Below, one piece after another: positions 51,927-61,629 of a DNA stretch of 64,000 bases. Under the pieces are notes generated by a model. The model was not told the DNA's origin. It was given only the letters and a program-made list of their open reading frames with translations, and did not search any database. Within the stretch, counting starts at the first letter, position 1. Each line of letters begins with the position of its first letter. The stretch is from Streptomyces sp. HUAS 15-9. GTDB taxonomy: Bacteria > Actinomycetota > Actinomycetes > Streptomycetales > Streptomycetaceae. The position numbers and the translations under genes were made by a program. Where the stretch lies: positions 4,154,001-4,218,000 of the forward strand of contig NZ_CP106798.1 in NCBI RefSeq assembly GCF_025642155.1. The letters run 5' to 3'.

Positions 51927-53861
51927 TCAGACGAGCCGTACCGGCTTCTCCGGGCGTATCCCCGACTCGATCAGCCAGGCTCGAAGCGGGTCCGGATCCC
52001 CTTCCTCGGTCAGGCTGAGCACCCGGGAGCTCAGATCCGCGGCCCGCTCGCCGTTGATGAGGAGGGACGGGCCGTCGAGCCAGTCCAGGCCCGGGACCGC
52101 GCCCGCCGTGTCCATCGCGGCGCAGCACACCATCGCCGTGACGTGGTCGGCGAGGAGCTCGCGGGCGGTGCGCGGGGGCTGGAGGGGGAACAGGGGCAGG
52201 GCGCCGTCGTCCCACAGGCCGGTGTCGGGACCCTGGCCGGGGCGGGCCGAGCCGGTCGGCGGTGCGGCGGAGGCGGAGGCGCACGCGGAGGCCTCCTCAC
52301 GGGCCAGCTCCGCGCTGAGCCGCGCGGCGAGGGCGGCACCGCGCTGGTTCTCGGAGTCGCCGTCGGGCTCGTCGTCGTATGCGGGGGTGTCGGGGAAGGG
52401 CCGGTCGTGGCCGACGGCTCCTGGGGCTCCTTGGGCTCCTTCGGCTTCTTCGGCTCCTTCGGCTTCTTCGGCTCCTTCGGTGACCGCGCCCTCGGGTGAC
52501 TTGTCCTCCGCGGCCATCGCGGCTCCCTCGCCGCACGCAGCGGTCGGCGAGGAGTGGCCGTCGGTCTCGTCGTCCGGTGGATCCGACAGGTGGTCGAGGA
52601 CGCGGGACAGGGTGGGGCCGCCGGGGGCCGAGGCGGTGGGGTCGGGGGTGGTGCGGACACCGAGGGAGTCCAGGACGCGGTGGAGACGGGCCGCGTCGGT
52701 GCGCCACTTCCGGTCCACGACCTCGTCCGGATACTCCTGCCAGTCCACCGGGGACCAGTCCGGGCCCGGCTCCGCGGGGCCGCCGTGGAAGAGACGGGCG
52801 GCGAGCAGGGAGGCGGCCTCGTCCATCGCGCCGGGCTCTTCCAGCAGGTCACAGGCGGGGCGCTCGCCGAGCCGGGAGGCGAAGCCCTCGGCCAGGCGAT
52901 CCCGGCGGGACAGCTCGGTGAGCGCCGCCACCACGCCCGCGTCGAGACGCGAGGGCCAGCGGCCCATCCGCCAGGCCGGCAGCGCGACCCGGGTCAGCAG
53001 CCGGTCCCAGCCCGCGTACGCCAGCCCCACCTGTTCCTGGGCGACGATCCGCAGGCCGTAATCCACAGCCTGTGCACGCTCGGCGGCCGCGGCGGCCACA
53101 CCCCTCTCCATCTCGGCCGCGTGCTCCCGGCAGCCGCGCAGCATCAGTCGCGCCACCCAGCCGACGCCCGCGAGCACGGAGCGGGTGAGCGGGCCGCGGC
53201 CGGGTGCGGAGGTCACGGCGACCGCCGCGTCCAGCCCCCGGACGAAACGGCGGGCGGCCGCTATGTCCGGGTGCGCCGAGGGACCCGTACCGGCGACGAC
53301 CGGAGCGAGCACCGCGCGCAGTTCGCCGACCCGCATCCACCACAGGAACGGGGAGCCGATGACGAGGACGGGCGCGGCCGCCGTACGGCGCTGGGCGCGC
53401 CGGCCCGGGTCCGCCAGCTCGTCGTGGTGCTCGGGCGGGGGCGGGCCGTGCGCGGGGTGGGTGCGGTCCTCCAGCCAGCTGTCGCAGTCCGGGGTGAGCG
53501 CTATGGCGGAGGGCGCGGGCACGTCGAGCCGGTCGGCGAGGTCACGCACCATCCGGTACAGGTCGGGGGCGGACTCCTCAGGGATCGCGACCGTCGGACT
53601 CACGGCCGGACGGGAGCGGGCCACGATCAGCGCTATGCCCGCGGCGGCCAGCAGCACCAGCAGCGCGACCCCGCTCACGGTCCAGCGGGCGAGGTCCCAG
53701 CTGCGGCCCGGCAGATGTCCCGTGGAACCGCCGGCCAGCAGGATCACGGCCGCCGCCGCGGGCAGCAGGGCCACGGCCAGCGCCCGGCCGCGGATCCGCA
53801 GCACGGCGAGGGCCCGGGACCGCGCCGCCTGCGCGCCCGCCTCCACACCCATTCCGGTCAC
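51927..53861 (-). CDS. Membrane protein with degenerate M48-peptidase-like region
   Basis: A 644-residue protein. Two N-terminal membrane segments (ALAVALLPAAAAVILLAGGS and VSGVALLVLLAAAGIALIVA) are followed by a region laid out like M48 proteases: LADRLDVPAPSAIALTPDCD, then APVLVIGSPFLWWMRVGELR plus AVLAPVVAGTG. In active enzymes the last stretch is AVLAHELGH, but here no HExxH is present, so it is probably not a protease. A long acidic linker with repeated EEAEGAEEAEGA follows, then another conserved segment near the C-terminus. The function is unknown; it lies next to purD. Confidence 0.7.
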   Translation of the reverse strand: MTGMGVEAGAQAARSRALAVLRIRGRALAVALLPAAAAVILLAGGSTGHLPGRSWDLARWTVSGVALLVLLAAAGIALIVARSRPAVSPTVAIPEESAPDLYRMVRDLADRLDVPAPSAIALTPDCDSWLEDRTHPAHGPPPPEHHDELADPGRRAQRRTAAAPVLVIGSPFLWWMRVGELRAVLAPVVAGTGPSAHPDIAAARRFVRGLDAAVAVTSAPGRGPLTRSVLAGVGWVARLMLRGCREHAAEMERGVAAAAAERAQAVDYGLRIVAQEQVGLAYAGWDRLLTRVALPAWRMGRWPSRLDAGVVAALTELSRRDRLAEGFASRLGERPACDLLEEPGAMDEAASLLAARLFHGGPAEPGPDWSPVDWQEYPDEVVDRKWRTDAARLHRVLDSLGVRTTPDPTASAPGGPTLSRVLDHLSDPPDDETDGHSSPTAACGEGAAMAAEDKSPEGAVTEGAEEAEGAEEAEGAQGAPGAVGHDRPFPDTPAYDDEPDGDSENQRGAALAARLSAELAREEASACASASAAPPTGSARPGQGPDTGLWDDGALPLFPLQPPRTARELLADHVTAMVCCAAMDTAGAVPGLDWLDGPSLLINGERAADLSSRVLSLTEEGDPDPLRAWLIESGIRPEKPVRLV

Positions 53862-54078
53862 GACCGGAGGTCACCCCCTCGCTGATGCCCTGGTGCTGTC
53901 CTGGCGTTGCTCACTCCCCCACTGTGGCACCCGCCGGAGACATCGCAATGCCGGTGGGCCAAGTGCCGGAACGCTTGCGCCGCACCCTAGTTGGGGCCTC
54001 GGCCCCCGTCAGCCGGATGGGGCATTGCTCACTCGATGGAATGGCTTTGGTCAGAGCTGTACGACAGACAGCAATGAT

Positions 54079-54104
54079 CGGGCCCCGGATTTCTCCGGGG
54101 CCCG
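54079..54104 (-). terminator. Terminator downstream of purD
   Basis: CGGGCCCCGG pairs with CCGGGGCCCG across ATTTCT, 35 bases past the purD stop on the minus strand. Confidence 0.75.
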
Positions 54105-54138
54105 AGTTGGCGTTCGGCGTGTGGCGTTTGTACGGCGG

Positions 54139-55392
54139 TTACACGCCCGCCGCCGCCTTCGCGGCGATGTCCGTGCGGTGCTGCGAACCGTCGAGGCCGA
54201 TGCGCTCCACGGCCGCGTACGCCCGCTCGCGGGCCTCGGTGAGGTCCTTGCCGGTCGCCGTGACGGACAGGACGCGGCCACCGGCGCTGACGACCGCGTC
54301 GCCCTCGCGCCGGGTGCCCGCGTGCAGCACATACGCGTGCGGGGCGTCCTCGGCGGCCACCCGGTCGAGGCCGGTGATCGGGTCGCCGGTGCGCGGGGTG
54401 CCGGGGTAGTTGTGCGAGGCGACGACGACGGTGACCGCCGCGTCCTCGCTCCAGCGCAGCGGGGCCAGGTCGTCGAGGGCGCCGTTCGCGGCGGCGAGCA
54501 GGACACCGGCCAGCGGAGTCTTCAGCCGGGCCAGGACCACCTGGGTCTCCGGGTCGCCGAAGCGGGCGTTGAACTCGATGACCCGTACACCGCGCGAGGT
54601 GATCGCGAGACCGGCGTAGAGCAGCCCGGAGAAGGGGGTGCCGCGTCGGCGCATCTCGTCGACCGTGGGCTGCAGAACGGTCTGCAGGACCTCTTCCACC
54701 AGCTTGGGCTCGGCCCACGGGAGCGGGGAGTACGCGCCCATGCCGCCGGTGTTCGGGCCCTCGTCGTTGTCGAGGGCCCGCTTGAAGTCCTGCGCCGGCT
54801 GGAGCGGTACGACGGTCTCGCCGTCGGTGATCGCGAAGAGGGACACCTCGGGGCCGTCGAGGAACTCCTCGATGACGACCCGCTCGCACTCCGCCGCGTG
54901 CGCCTTGGCGGCCTCGATGTCCTGGGTGACGACCACGCCCTTGCCCGCGGCCAGCCCGTCGTCCTTGACGACATAGGGGGCACCGAAGGCGTCGAGGGCC
55001 GCGGCCGCCTCCTCCGCGGTCGTGCAGACATAGGACCGGGCGGTGGGCACGCCGGCGGCCGCCATCACGTCCTTGGCGAAGGCCTTGGACCCCTCGAGCT
55101 GCGCGGCCTCCTCGGAGGGGCCGAACACCGGGATGCCCGCCTCGCGCACGGCGTCGGCGACCCCGGCGACCAGGGGGGCCTCCGGGCCGACGACCACGAG
55201 GTCGGCTTCGAGCTCCGTGGCCAGCGCGGACACGGCCTTGCCGTCCAGGGCGTCCACCTGGTGCAGCTCGGCGACCTCGGCGATGCCGGCGTTGCCGGGG
55301 GCGCAGTGCAGCGCGGTGACGTCGGGGTCGAGGGACAGGGAGCGGCACAGGGCGTGTTCGCGGGCGCCGCTGCCGATGACGAGGACCTTCAC
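54139..55392 (-). CDS. purD: Phosphoribosylamine-glycine ligase
   Basis: A 417-residue ATP-grasp GAR synthetase (purine step 2). The N-terminus [20 protein letters not shown], the ATP-binding [20 protein letters not shown] and the C-terminal domain [20 protein letters not shown] (metal and nucleotide site) are clear. The length fits the family. The dnaX 3' end lies 150 bases upstream on the same strand. Confidence 0.96.
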   Translation of the reverse strand: MKVLVIGSGAREHALCRSLSLDPDVTALHCAPGNAGIAEVAELHQVDALDGKAVSALATELEADLVVVGPEAPLVAGVADAVREAGIPVFGPSEEAAQLEGSKAFAKDVMAAAGVPTARSYVCTTAEEAAAALDAFGAPYVVKDDGLAAGKGVVVTQDIEAAKAHAAECERVVIEEFLDGPEVSLFAITDGETVVPLQPAQDFKRALDNDEGPNTGGMGAYSPLPWAEPKLVEEVLQTVLQPTVDEMRRRGTPFSGLLYAGLAITSRGVRVIEFNARFGDPETQVVLARLKTPLAGVLLAAANGALDDLAPLRWSEDAAVTVVVASHNYPGTPRTGDPITGLDRVAAEDAPHAYVLHAGTRREGDAVVSAGGRVLSVTATGKDLTEARERAYAAVERIGLDGSQHRTDIAAKAAAGV

Positions 55393-55507
55393 GGGGTCAG
55401 CCTATCCGGCGTGGGCCGGGGTGTTTGTACGGGCTTCCGAGGGCTGGGAGCGGAGACAGCTGTGCGTTCCTCCGAAGGACGGCCTCCGTGCCCCGCGTCT
55501 CCCACCC

Positions 55508-55562
55508 CGTTGGAGAACTTCTCCATTCGTTGGAGAACTCCTCATTCGTTGGAGAACTCCTC
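55508..55562. repeat. Three tandem copies of a 19-20-bp repeat at the dnaX 3' end
   Basis: CGTTGGAGAACTTCTCCATT, CGTTGGAGAACTCCTCATT and CGTTGGAGAACTCCTCG follow one another. The last copy covers the dnaX stop and its final codons (EEFSNE), the others lie just after it, so the end of the gene was duplicated. Confidence 0.8.
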
Positions 55563-57766
55563 GACGACCGTCGCCCCCAGCTCCCGCACGATGAGGTCAT
55601 GGCCGGAGAGGGCCGACTCGTCGAGGTCCGGGTCGTCGTCCTCCGGGATGTCGTCCTCGGGAGCCACCGGGGGCGGCTCGGGGGCGGCTGTCGGCTGGGG
55701 TGCCGGGGTCGGGGTGGGGGCAGCCTGGGCCGGCGGCTGGGCCTGAGGAGCCGCGGGGGACGGCTGGGGGGCGGCGGGGCGTTGCGCGGGGGCGCCCTGG
55801 TTGCCGTAGCCACCGGCGCTCTGATTGCCGTAGCCACCGGCGCCGCCTCCGCCGTACCCCGGGGAACCGCCGGACGGCGGGGGCGCCGAACCGCCCGACG
55901 GGTCGACGATCGCCTCGACCTTCCACTGCACGTTGAACTGCTCGGCCAGCGCCTGCCGCAGCACGTCCTCGCTGCCACTGCTCGCGAAGTTGTCGCGGGC
56001 GCCGGCGTTGACGAAGCCGAGCTGGAGGGTGATGCCGTCGAACCCGGCCACCTGGGCGTTCTGGCTGAGCAGGATCCAGGTGAAACGGCGACGGTTCTTG
56101 ACCGCCTCCAGGATGTTCGGCCAGAGCATGCGGGGGTCGAGGCCACCGGGCACGGGTGCCGCGGGAGCGGCGGGCGCCGCCGGGGGCGCGGAGGCAGCGG
56201 AGGCGGGGGCGGCCGGAGTCTGGGACGACGGCCGCTGCCCGCCGGGGCAGCCGTGGGCCAGCCGCCGGGACAGCCACGGCACCGGCGGGTGCGGCAGTGG
56301 GCCAGGCACCGGCGGCCGGGGCCTGGGCGGCGGGGGCGGGGGCGGGAGCAGATGGCTGCGGGGCGGCTGCCGCGGGGGAGTCGACACGGGAGCAGGAGAC
56401 TGGACGCCCTGTTCACCACCAGCGGCCGCCGCACCCACCGGAGCCGGAGAGTCCGAAGCACCCCGGTGGCCCGCACGGCCGCCCGGGCCGCCGCCATGCC
56501 ACCGCCCGGCGGAGCGGGCGTCGCACCGGCGGCCGGGGCCGCACCCATGTGTGCCTCGGGCCCGGGAACGTACCCCGTCACCGGCGCACCACCGCCGCCG
56601 GAGAAGTTGACGCCCCGCTCGATGCGGTCGAGGCGGGCCATCACCGAGCGCTCGTCGCGGTAGGCGGCGGGCAGCAGCACGCGCGCGCAGATGAGCTCGA
56701 GCTGGAGGCGGGGCGAGGTGGCGCCGCGCATCTCGGTGAGCCCCTCGTTGACGAGGTCGGCGGCGCGGCTGAGCTCGGCGGCGCCGAAGATGCCGGCCTG
56801 GGCCTGCATACGCTCGATGACATCGGCCGGAGCGTCGATGAGCCCCTTCTCCACGGCGTCCGGGACGGCGGCGAGGATCACCAGGTCACGGAGGCGCTCC
56901 AGCAGGTCGGCGACGAACCGGCGGGGATCGTTGCCGCCCTCGATGACACGGTCCACGACCTCGAACGCCGCGGCCCCGTCCCCGGTGGCGAACGCCTCGA
57001 CGACGGAGTCCAGCAGCGACCCGTCCGTGTACCCGAGGAGGGAGGTCGCCATGGCATACGTCACACCGTCCGCGCCCGCACCGGCGAGCAGCTGGTCCAT
57101 GACGGACATGGAGTCACGCACGGACCCCGCGCCCGCGCGCACCACCAGCGGCAGCACACCCTCCTCGACGGGGATGTCCTCCTTCTGGCACACCTCGCCG
57201 AGGTAGTCCCGCAGGGTGCCCGGCGGGACGAGCCGGAACGGATAGTGATGGGTGCGCGAGCGGATGGTCCCGATGACCTTCTCGGGCTCGGTGGTCGCGA
57301 AGATGAACTTGAGATGCTCGGGCGGCTCCTCGACGACCTTGAGCAACGCGTTGAAGCCCGCCGACGTGACCATGTGGGCCTCGTCAATGATGTAGATCTT
57401 GTACCGGCTGCTCGCGGGGCCGAAGAAGGCCTTTTCGCGCAGCTCGCGGGCATCGTCCACGCCACCGTGCGAAGCGGCGTCGATCTCGATCACGTCGATC
57501 GATCCGGGCCCGTTCCTGGCCAGGTCCCGGCAGGACTGGCACTCGCCGCACGGGGTCGGCGTGGGCCCCTGCTCGCAGTTCAGGCACCTGGCGAGGATCC
57601 GCGCGCTGGTCGTCTTGCCACACCCGCGCGGCCCGCTGAACAGGTACGCGTGATTGACCCGGTTGTTCCGCAGCGCCTGCTGCAACGGGTCCGTGACATG
57701 CTCCTGCCCGATGACCTCGGCGAAGGACTCCGGGCGATAGCGGCGGTACAGCGCGAGAGACGACAC
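55542..57766 (-). CDS. dnaX: DNA polymerase III subunits gamma/tau, with four apparent -1 frame breaks in the linker
   Basis: The clamp-loader ATPase. Residues 1-370 are intact: VIGQEHVTDPLQQALRNNRV, Walker A SGPRGCGKTTSARI, zinc-binding Cys cluster (LNCEQG, CGECQSC), DEAH-like IDEAHMVTSAGFNALLKVVE and SRC-type IRSRTHH. The C-terminal tau part (LDPRMLWPNILEAVKNRRRF to ELGATVVEEFSNE) is intact but in another frame. In the Pro/Ala-rich linker the credible sequence hops frame four times, each as a -1 step at a G/C run (56461-56464, 56374-56378, 56267-56269, 56222-56224). Without correction the starting frame runs on to 55397 as an Arg-rich artefact. The start is GTG 57766. The gene is essential, so missing bases in the assembly are more likely than mutation. 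Confidence 0.85.
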
Positions 57767-57820
57767 GCATACGAGGTTATAGGCGCCCACCGACAACCAG
57801 CCCCGCCCGCAAACACAGAC

Positions 57821-57907
57821 GCCCCCCACGCACCCGCCAGAGCCGACCTACCCTTGCTGCCTTCCGGCCCTGGGGGAGTTCAGTCAGATAGCGCCGCGTG
57901 AGGGGCT
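57821..57907 (-). ncRNA. ffs: Signal recognition particle RNA, small bacterial type
   Basis: On the minus strand GCCCCTCACGC at the 5' end pairs with GCGTGGGGGGC at the 3' end. The conserved apical domain reads CCCCCAGGGCCGGAAGGCAG followed by CAAGGGTAGGTC, containing the GGAA tetraloop and the asymmetric bulge bound by Ffh. Its place directly before dnaX is the usual one in actinobacteria. The exact ends are approximate. Confidence 0.93.
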
Positions 57908-57982
57908 GCGCACAGAGTACCCGATCCCGGCCAGCAGGAACGAGTTCGCGAGCACTCCCCTCGGTCATGTAATGTTTCCGGC

Positions 57983-58070
57983 GGAGGATTCGCCTAGAGG
58001 CCTAGGGCGCACGCTTGGAAAGCGTGTTGGGGGCAACCCCTCACGAGTTCGAATCTCGTATCCTCCGCCA
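57983..58070 (+). tRNA. tRNA-Ser (anticodon GGA)
   Basis: An 88-nt type II tRNA with a long variable arm, encoded CCA and anticodon loop TTGGAAA. A tyrosine-recombinase gene ends 80 bases downstream on the opposite strand, so this gene may be the element's integration target. Confidence 0.95.
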
Positions 58071-58089
58071 GTGCCTCACCGGGCACGTT

Positions 58090-58126
58090 GTCGAAGGGCC
58101 CCACTGTTCGCAGTGGGGCCCTTCGA
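58090..58126 (+). terminator. Terminator of tRNA-Ser
   Basis: A long stem GTCGAAGGGCCCCACTG with its complement and a short TTCG-type loop, 19 bases past the tRNA. Confidence 0.85.
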
Positions 58127-58149
58127 CGTTGTCCGTCTCAGTTTCCGTC

Positions 58150-58995
58150 TCAGTTCGTCTTCGGGAGCTCCCAGAGGGCATCGCCGACTTGCTGGGCGAC
58201 TTTCCGCGGCAGGGTTCCGGTGACGTGCATGTACCGAGCCCGCATCCGGGCCGCTCCCCCGGGCTCCCAGCCCATGATGGCGTCGACCACGACGTCCGGG
58301 ACGCCGAGGATCAGGAGGACGGTCGCGGCGGTGTGGCGCGCGTCATGGAGACGGCCGTCCCGTACGCCCGCGTCCTTCAGGAGCTTCTTCCAGATGTGGA
58401 AGTCGGTGTTCGGGCTGAGAGGGCCACCAGTAGGGGAGGCGAAGACGTATCCCTTGTCCTCCCAGTCCGTACCGGCAACACTCCGCTCCCTCTCCTGCTC
58501 CGCCTGGTGCTGGCGGAGAAGCTTGATCAGCGGGTCGGGCAGGCCGATCGTGCGACGCCCGGCACGAGACTTTGTGGACTTGTGCTCTCGGCGGGTCTGC
58601 TGCTTCTGGGGGCAGTACCCCGCCTTCCGACCGCAGGGATCGTCTCCACAGCCGTGGGCGTACTTGGGACGGAGACGGTTCTTGCGGATGCGGACGTATC
58701 CCGCGTCCAGGTCGACGTCTTCCCAGTGGAGCCCGAGAGCCTCCCCCTGCCGGAGGCCGAGCGCCAGGGCGACGACCCAGCGAGCGCTGTTGCGGAGCTT
58801 GGCCGCCTCGACGAGAAGACTCTGAACCTCCTCGATCGTGAACGGCTCGATGTCCTCTTCTTCGAGACGCGGAGCCTTGGCGATCTCGGCCACGTTCGTG
58901 ACCACGTGCCCACGCCGCTTGGCCTCACCGAGAGCGACCCGGATCGTCCGGTGCGCATGGTGGGCGGTGCCGGCGGAGCTCCCGGCGTCCTGCAT
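58150..58995 (-). pseudogene. Tyrosine-recombinase integrase lacking its N-terminal domain
   Basis: 281 residues of the catalytic half of an AICE integrase. Catalytic residues are visible: Arg in ALALGLRQGEALGLHWEDVD, HxxR in RLHDARHTAATVLL, and Tyr near the C-terminus in RYMHVTG. Full-length relatives have some 380-400 residues, so about a hundred N-terminal residues with the SAM-like arm-binding domain are missing. The frame opens where a truncated RepSA gene ends, around 58995-59010, suggesting one deletion removed the repSA 3' end, xis and the int 5' end. It is probably inactive. Confidence 0.8.
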
Positions 58996-59761
58996 CTTCG
59001 ATATCGGGTCCGGTCACGCGGGCGGCAGCGGCGGCGGCTTGGATGGCGTCGGCGAGGAGCGTGGTCGAGGCCCATGCCGGGGGTGCCATTTCTCCTCCTT
59101 CCGGGCCGTCCAGGCGGATGACCGCGTGGAAGTGGACCGCGCCGCGCTTCTGGTACTCGGCCACCTTCGCGAAGGAGATGCGGGCGTGGTCGCGGAAGGC
59201 CCGTTGGGTGAGGCCGGCGCGCTTGGCCACCTCTCGGCGGAGGTAGATCGAGAAGCGCCGCCACAAGGCACCAGCGTGGGCGTTCCAGAGGACGGCAGCT
59301 TCGTAGTCGTAGGTGTCGGGGCTGAGGGGTGTCCCCAGGGCGGGATCGTGTTCGTCGTGGCGGACGCCGCAACGGCAGTCTCGGCCGCCGTTGGGGCGGT
59401 TGTGGACCGGGCCGAAGCTCGGGGCGGTCAGGGTGGCGAAGACCCGGGGGTGGGTGGCTACCTCCTCCGAGGCGCCTTTGCCGCCGCGTAGTCCGGCGGT
59501 GATCAGGTGGTAGGTGTCGCGGCGGTAGGTCTCGGCGCAGGCGGGGCAACGGGTCGCACGGCGGTTGTTGCAGCGGACCAGGAGCTGCCCGGCGGGGAGC
59601 GTGGAGGAGTCGAGGTGGTGCAGGACGTTGCCGATTTCGCCGGTCGTCCTGTCGACCGCGTACTCCGTGCGGTGGCCGTCGAGGCGGACGGGATGAGTGC
59701 AGCCGCCCAGGCCGGAGAGTTGGCGGGCCAGCTCGGGCATGGTGCCGAGGGAGGCCAACAT
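58925..59761 (-). pseudogene. RepSA-type replication initiator, C-terminally truncated
   Basis: About 250 residues match the N-terminal half of pSAM2-type rolling-circle initiators: MPELARQLSGLGGCTHPVRL, a Cys-rich zinc-like part (CNNRRATRCPACAETYRRDT), RVFATLTAPSFGPVHNR and the HUH-type EYQKRGAVHFHAVIRLDGPE. Relatives have about 450 residues. Similarity ends near 59005, where integrase sequence begins in another frame; the last ~27 residues of the open frame are read-through. Typical relatives start some 15 residues farther upstream (PPPLAELSML), so the true start may be beyond ATG 59761. Confidence 0.75.
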
Positions 59762-59893
59762 GGAGAGTTCCGCCAGTGGGGGCGGAGCCTGCCGGGTGAT
59801 GATAGGTGTTCCTTTCGGCTGTTTCGGTGGTTGGGAGGGACGGCCCCGGGGCGGCGGGATGCTTGGCGGCGTTGTTGCCGCCCCGGCGGCCGG

Positions 59894-60503
59894 TCAGCGC
59901 CTGTTGGCGCCGTTGAGGAGCGAGCGCAGGACCACGGCGGCGATAGCCACGGACACGGCCGTGATGGCGACGGCCGCCAGGAGCGCCGTCAGGACGACCC
60001 CCACGACCACCACGGCGGCGACGGCGCCCGCGTAGGGCGTGAGCGAACGGCCGGCGAAGGGCGTCGGGGCTTGCGTCTGCCGCCTGAGTGCTCTCCTGGA
60101 CAGTCCGAGGCTCTTCCGGCGTCGGCGCGGTGTCCGTCCCCGGCGCCCCGTGAACGAGCAGGGTTCCGCCGAGGAAGGCGACGGCCGGCCATCCGGCGAC
60201 GAGGATGCGCAGCCAGGCCGGTACGGCGTCCAGGTCGAGCAGTCCGGCCGTGGCGATGTTGGCACCGAGCGACGCGGTCAACGCGACGAGGAACCAGCAC
60301 CAGGCGGCTGCCTTGGCCCCGCCGGAACGGAGCCGTCGCCACGCGGCGACCAGGAGCAGATCCACGCTGATCGGGTAGGCCCATGCCTTCCAGCCGTCTT
60401 GTCCGGCAGCGGCGGCGAGGTCGTGCAAGTAGGCGAAGGACAGGGCACCGGCAATGACGGCCTGGACCAGGACCGCGTCAGCGCGGAGGGCGGTGTGGGC
60501 CAT
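59894..60503 (-). pseudogene. DUF2637 spread-type membrane protein joined to an SpdD-like tail in another frame
   Basis: From ATG 60503 comes a DUF2637 protein with four membrane segments (LVQAVIAGALSFAYLHDLAA, AWAYPISVDLLLVAA, CWFLVALTASLGANIATAG and LRILVAGWPAVAFLGGTLLV), a typical AICE gene. Its frame does not stop but turns Arg-rich near 60040. In another frame, sequence like the end of SpdD spread proteins (LTPYAGAVAAVVVVGVVLTA then VVLRSLLNGANRR) runs to 59894. Either a deletion fused two genes or there is a frameshift at about 60040-60070. Confidence 0.6.
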
Positions 60504-60736
60504 CAGGACGCCTCACCGGGGTATGCGGGTGCGGTGCCGGGGTCGTAGTCGGTCGGGAGGACGCCGGGCGGCGGTTCGGGCAAGGACGCGGCCAGGGACG
60601 GGCCCACGGCGGCGATGAAGTCGGTATCCGCGTCCACGGTGTGCGCGTACAGGGCGAGTCGGCCGAGCATGACGACGGTCCGGGTGAAGTCCTCGCATGC
60701 GGAGCACATGACGGATACCGTCCCTTCTTCAGGCAT
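60503..60736 (-). CDS. Small Cys-containing AICE protein
   Basis: A 77-residue protein with a CSAC pair near the N-terminus (SVMCSACEDFTRTVVMLGRL), an acidic middle and a Pro-rich end (LPEPPPGVLPTDYDPGTAPA). Its stop overlaps the ATG of the DUF2637 gene. Similar small genes occur in this place in pSAM2-like elements; no function is known. Confidence 0.6.
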   Translation of the reverse strand: MPEEGTVSVMCSACEDFTRTVVMLGRLALYAHTVDADTDFIAAVGPSLAASLPEPPPGVLPTDYDPGTAPAYPGEAS

Positions 60737-60792
60737 GGCGGGGGTAAGGACTTGGCGCGGTACGGCCGCGCCGGCCGTTGGATCGGCAGTGG

Positions 60793-61260
60793 CTACTCGG
60801 TCACGGAGAGCGGGGCGGGGAACGTCCCGGAGTCGCCCAGGGGCACGGGCCGCACGTAGGGGCGGAACGGGGCGAGCGCCGGTACGTCCGGGGCGAGATC
60901 AGCCGTCTCGCGGCAGACGGCAGCAGCGTCGGCGAGGGACAGGTACGGGGTGCGCATCCGGGACCAGCCCCCGGAGGTGTCCCCCGCCACGGCCAGGCCG
61001 GGCAGTTCGGCGGCGATGGCGCAGGCCGCGTACACCGACTCGGGGGCGATGTCGCCGAGCGCCATCTTCGCGGAGGCTTCGTCGTTGACACGGTGGCAGA
61101 CGCGGCCGGTGAGCTGGGCCCGGAGCATGGTCGCTCCCTTGCCCAGTTCGGCACCGAACCGCTGTCCGCACACCTCTAGGTAGATTCCGGCGGCGCGGCC
61201 GAGCTGGGCGAGTCGGATCAGGTGAGTGACCATCTCGTCCCGCCGTTCCTCGTCCTTCCG
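60793..61260 (-). pseudogene. C-terminal fragment of a TraSA/FtsK-like DNA translocase
   Basis: The last ~155 residues of a TraSA-type conjugative translocase: KDEERRDEMVTHLIRLAQLG, RAAGIYLEVCGQRFGAELGK and GATMLRAQLTGRVCHRVNDE. Walker A and B and the N-terminal membrane part are missing. Similarity starts near 61260, where unrelated opposite-strand coding sequence begins, so a deletion or inversion joined two broken genes. Without the ATPase motor it cannot work in transfer. Confidence 0.75.
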
Positions 61261-61629
61261 CGAGGCGACGAAGCGTTGAGCCGCAACCAGCTGGCCCGCG
61301 CGATCATGACGACAGCCGCCCTCGGCGAAGTCGAGGCCCACAGTCGCGAAATCTGCGGCTACTCGGAGATCGACTACGAGCGCAACAAGGCCGCTTGGCT
61401 CCGCGAGCAGCCCCCGTCGAAGCTGGACCCAGAGGCGGTCCTGACCAAGCTGGACGCCTTCGAGACCGAGGCACGCAGCCACGAAGTCACCCACACCACG
61501 TTCCGCCACCTCACCGAGGCCCTGAACCTCAACGGCAACCAGCGCCAGGACCTGCGCGAGCTACTCATCAACAGCCGCCCGGAACAGTACGACGCGCCCC
61601 TGTGGCGCATCACGACTCAACCTGAGTAA
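61222..61629 (+). CDS. Hypothetical protein, probably 5'-truncated
   Basis: A 135-residue frame whose credible part starts near residue 25 (LARAIMTTAALGEVEAHSRE, ICGYSEIDYERNKAAWLREQ, ALNLNGNQRQDLRELLINSR). The first residues overlap the traSA fragment antisense and look random, so the original start was probably lost at the junction near 61260. It is helical and charged. No family is recognised. Confidence 0.5.
   Translation: MSDHLVPPFLVLPRGDEALSRNQLARAIMTTAALGEVEAHSREICGYSEIDYERNKAAWLREQPPSKLDPEAVLTKLDAFETEARSHEVTHTTFRHLTEALNLNGNQRQDLRELLINSRPEQYDAPLWRITTQPE

Noticed and set aside
56222..56464. Programmed ribosomal frameshifting in dnaX, as in E. coli
   Set aside because: Four shifts would be needed, there is no A-rich slippery heptamer, and each shift lies at an ordinary G/C run. 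Assembly errors explain it better.
57983..58070. Proven attachment site at tRNA-Ser
   Set aside because: No second copy of the tRNA-Ser 3' end is in the window, so only proximity of the integrase supports it; kept as a suggestion.
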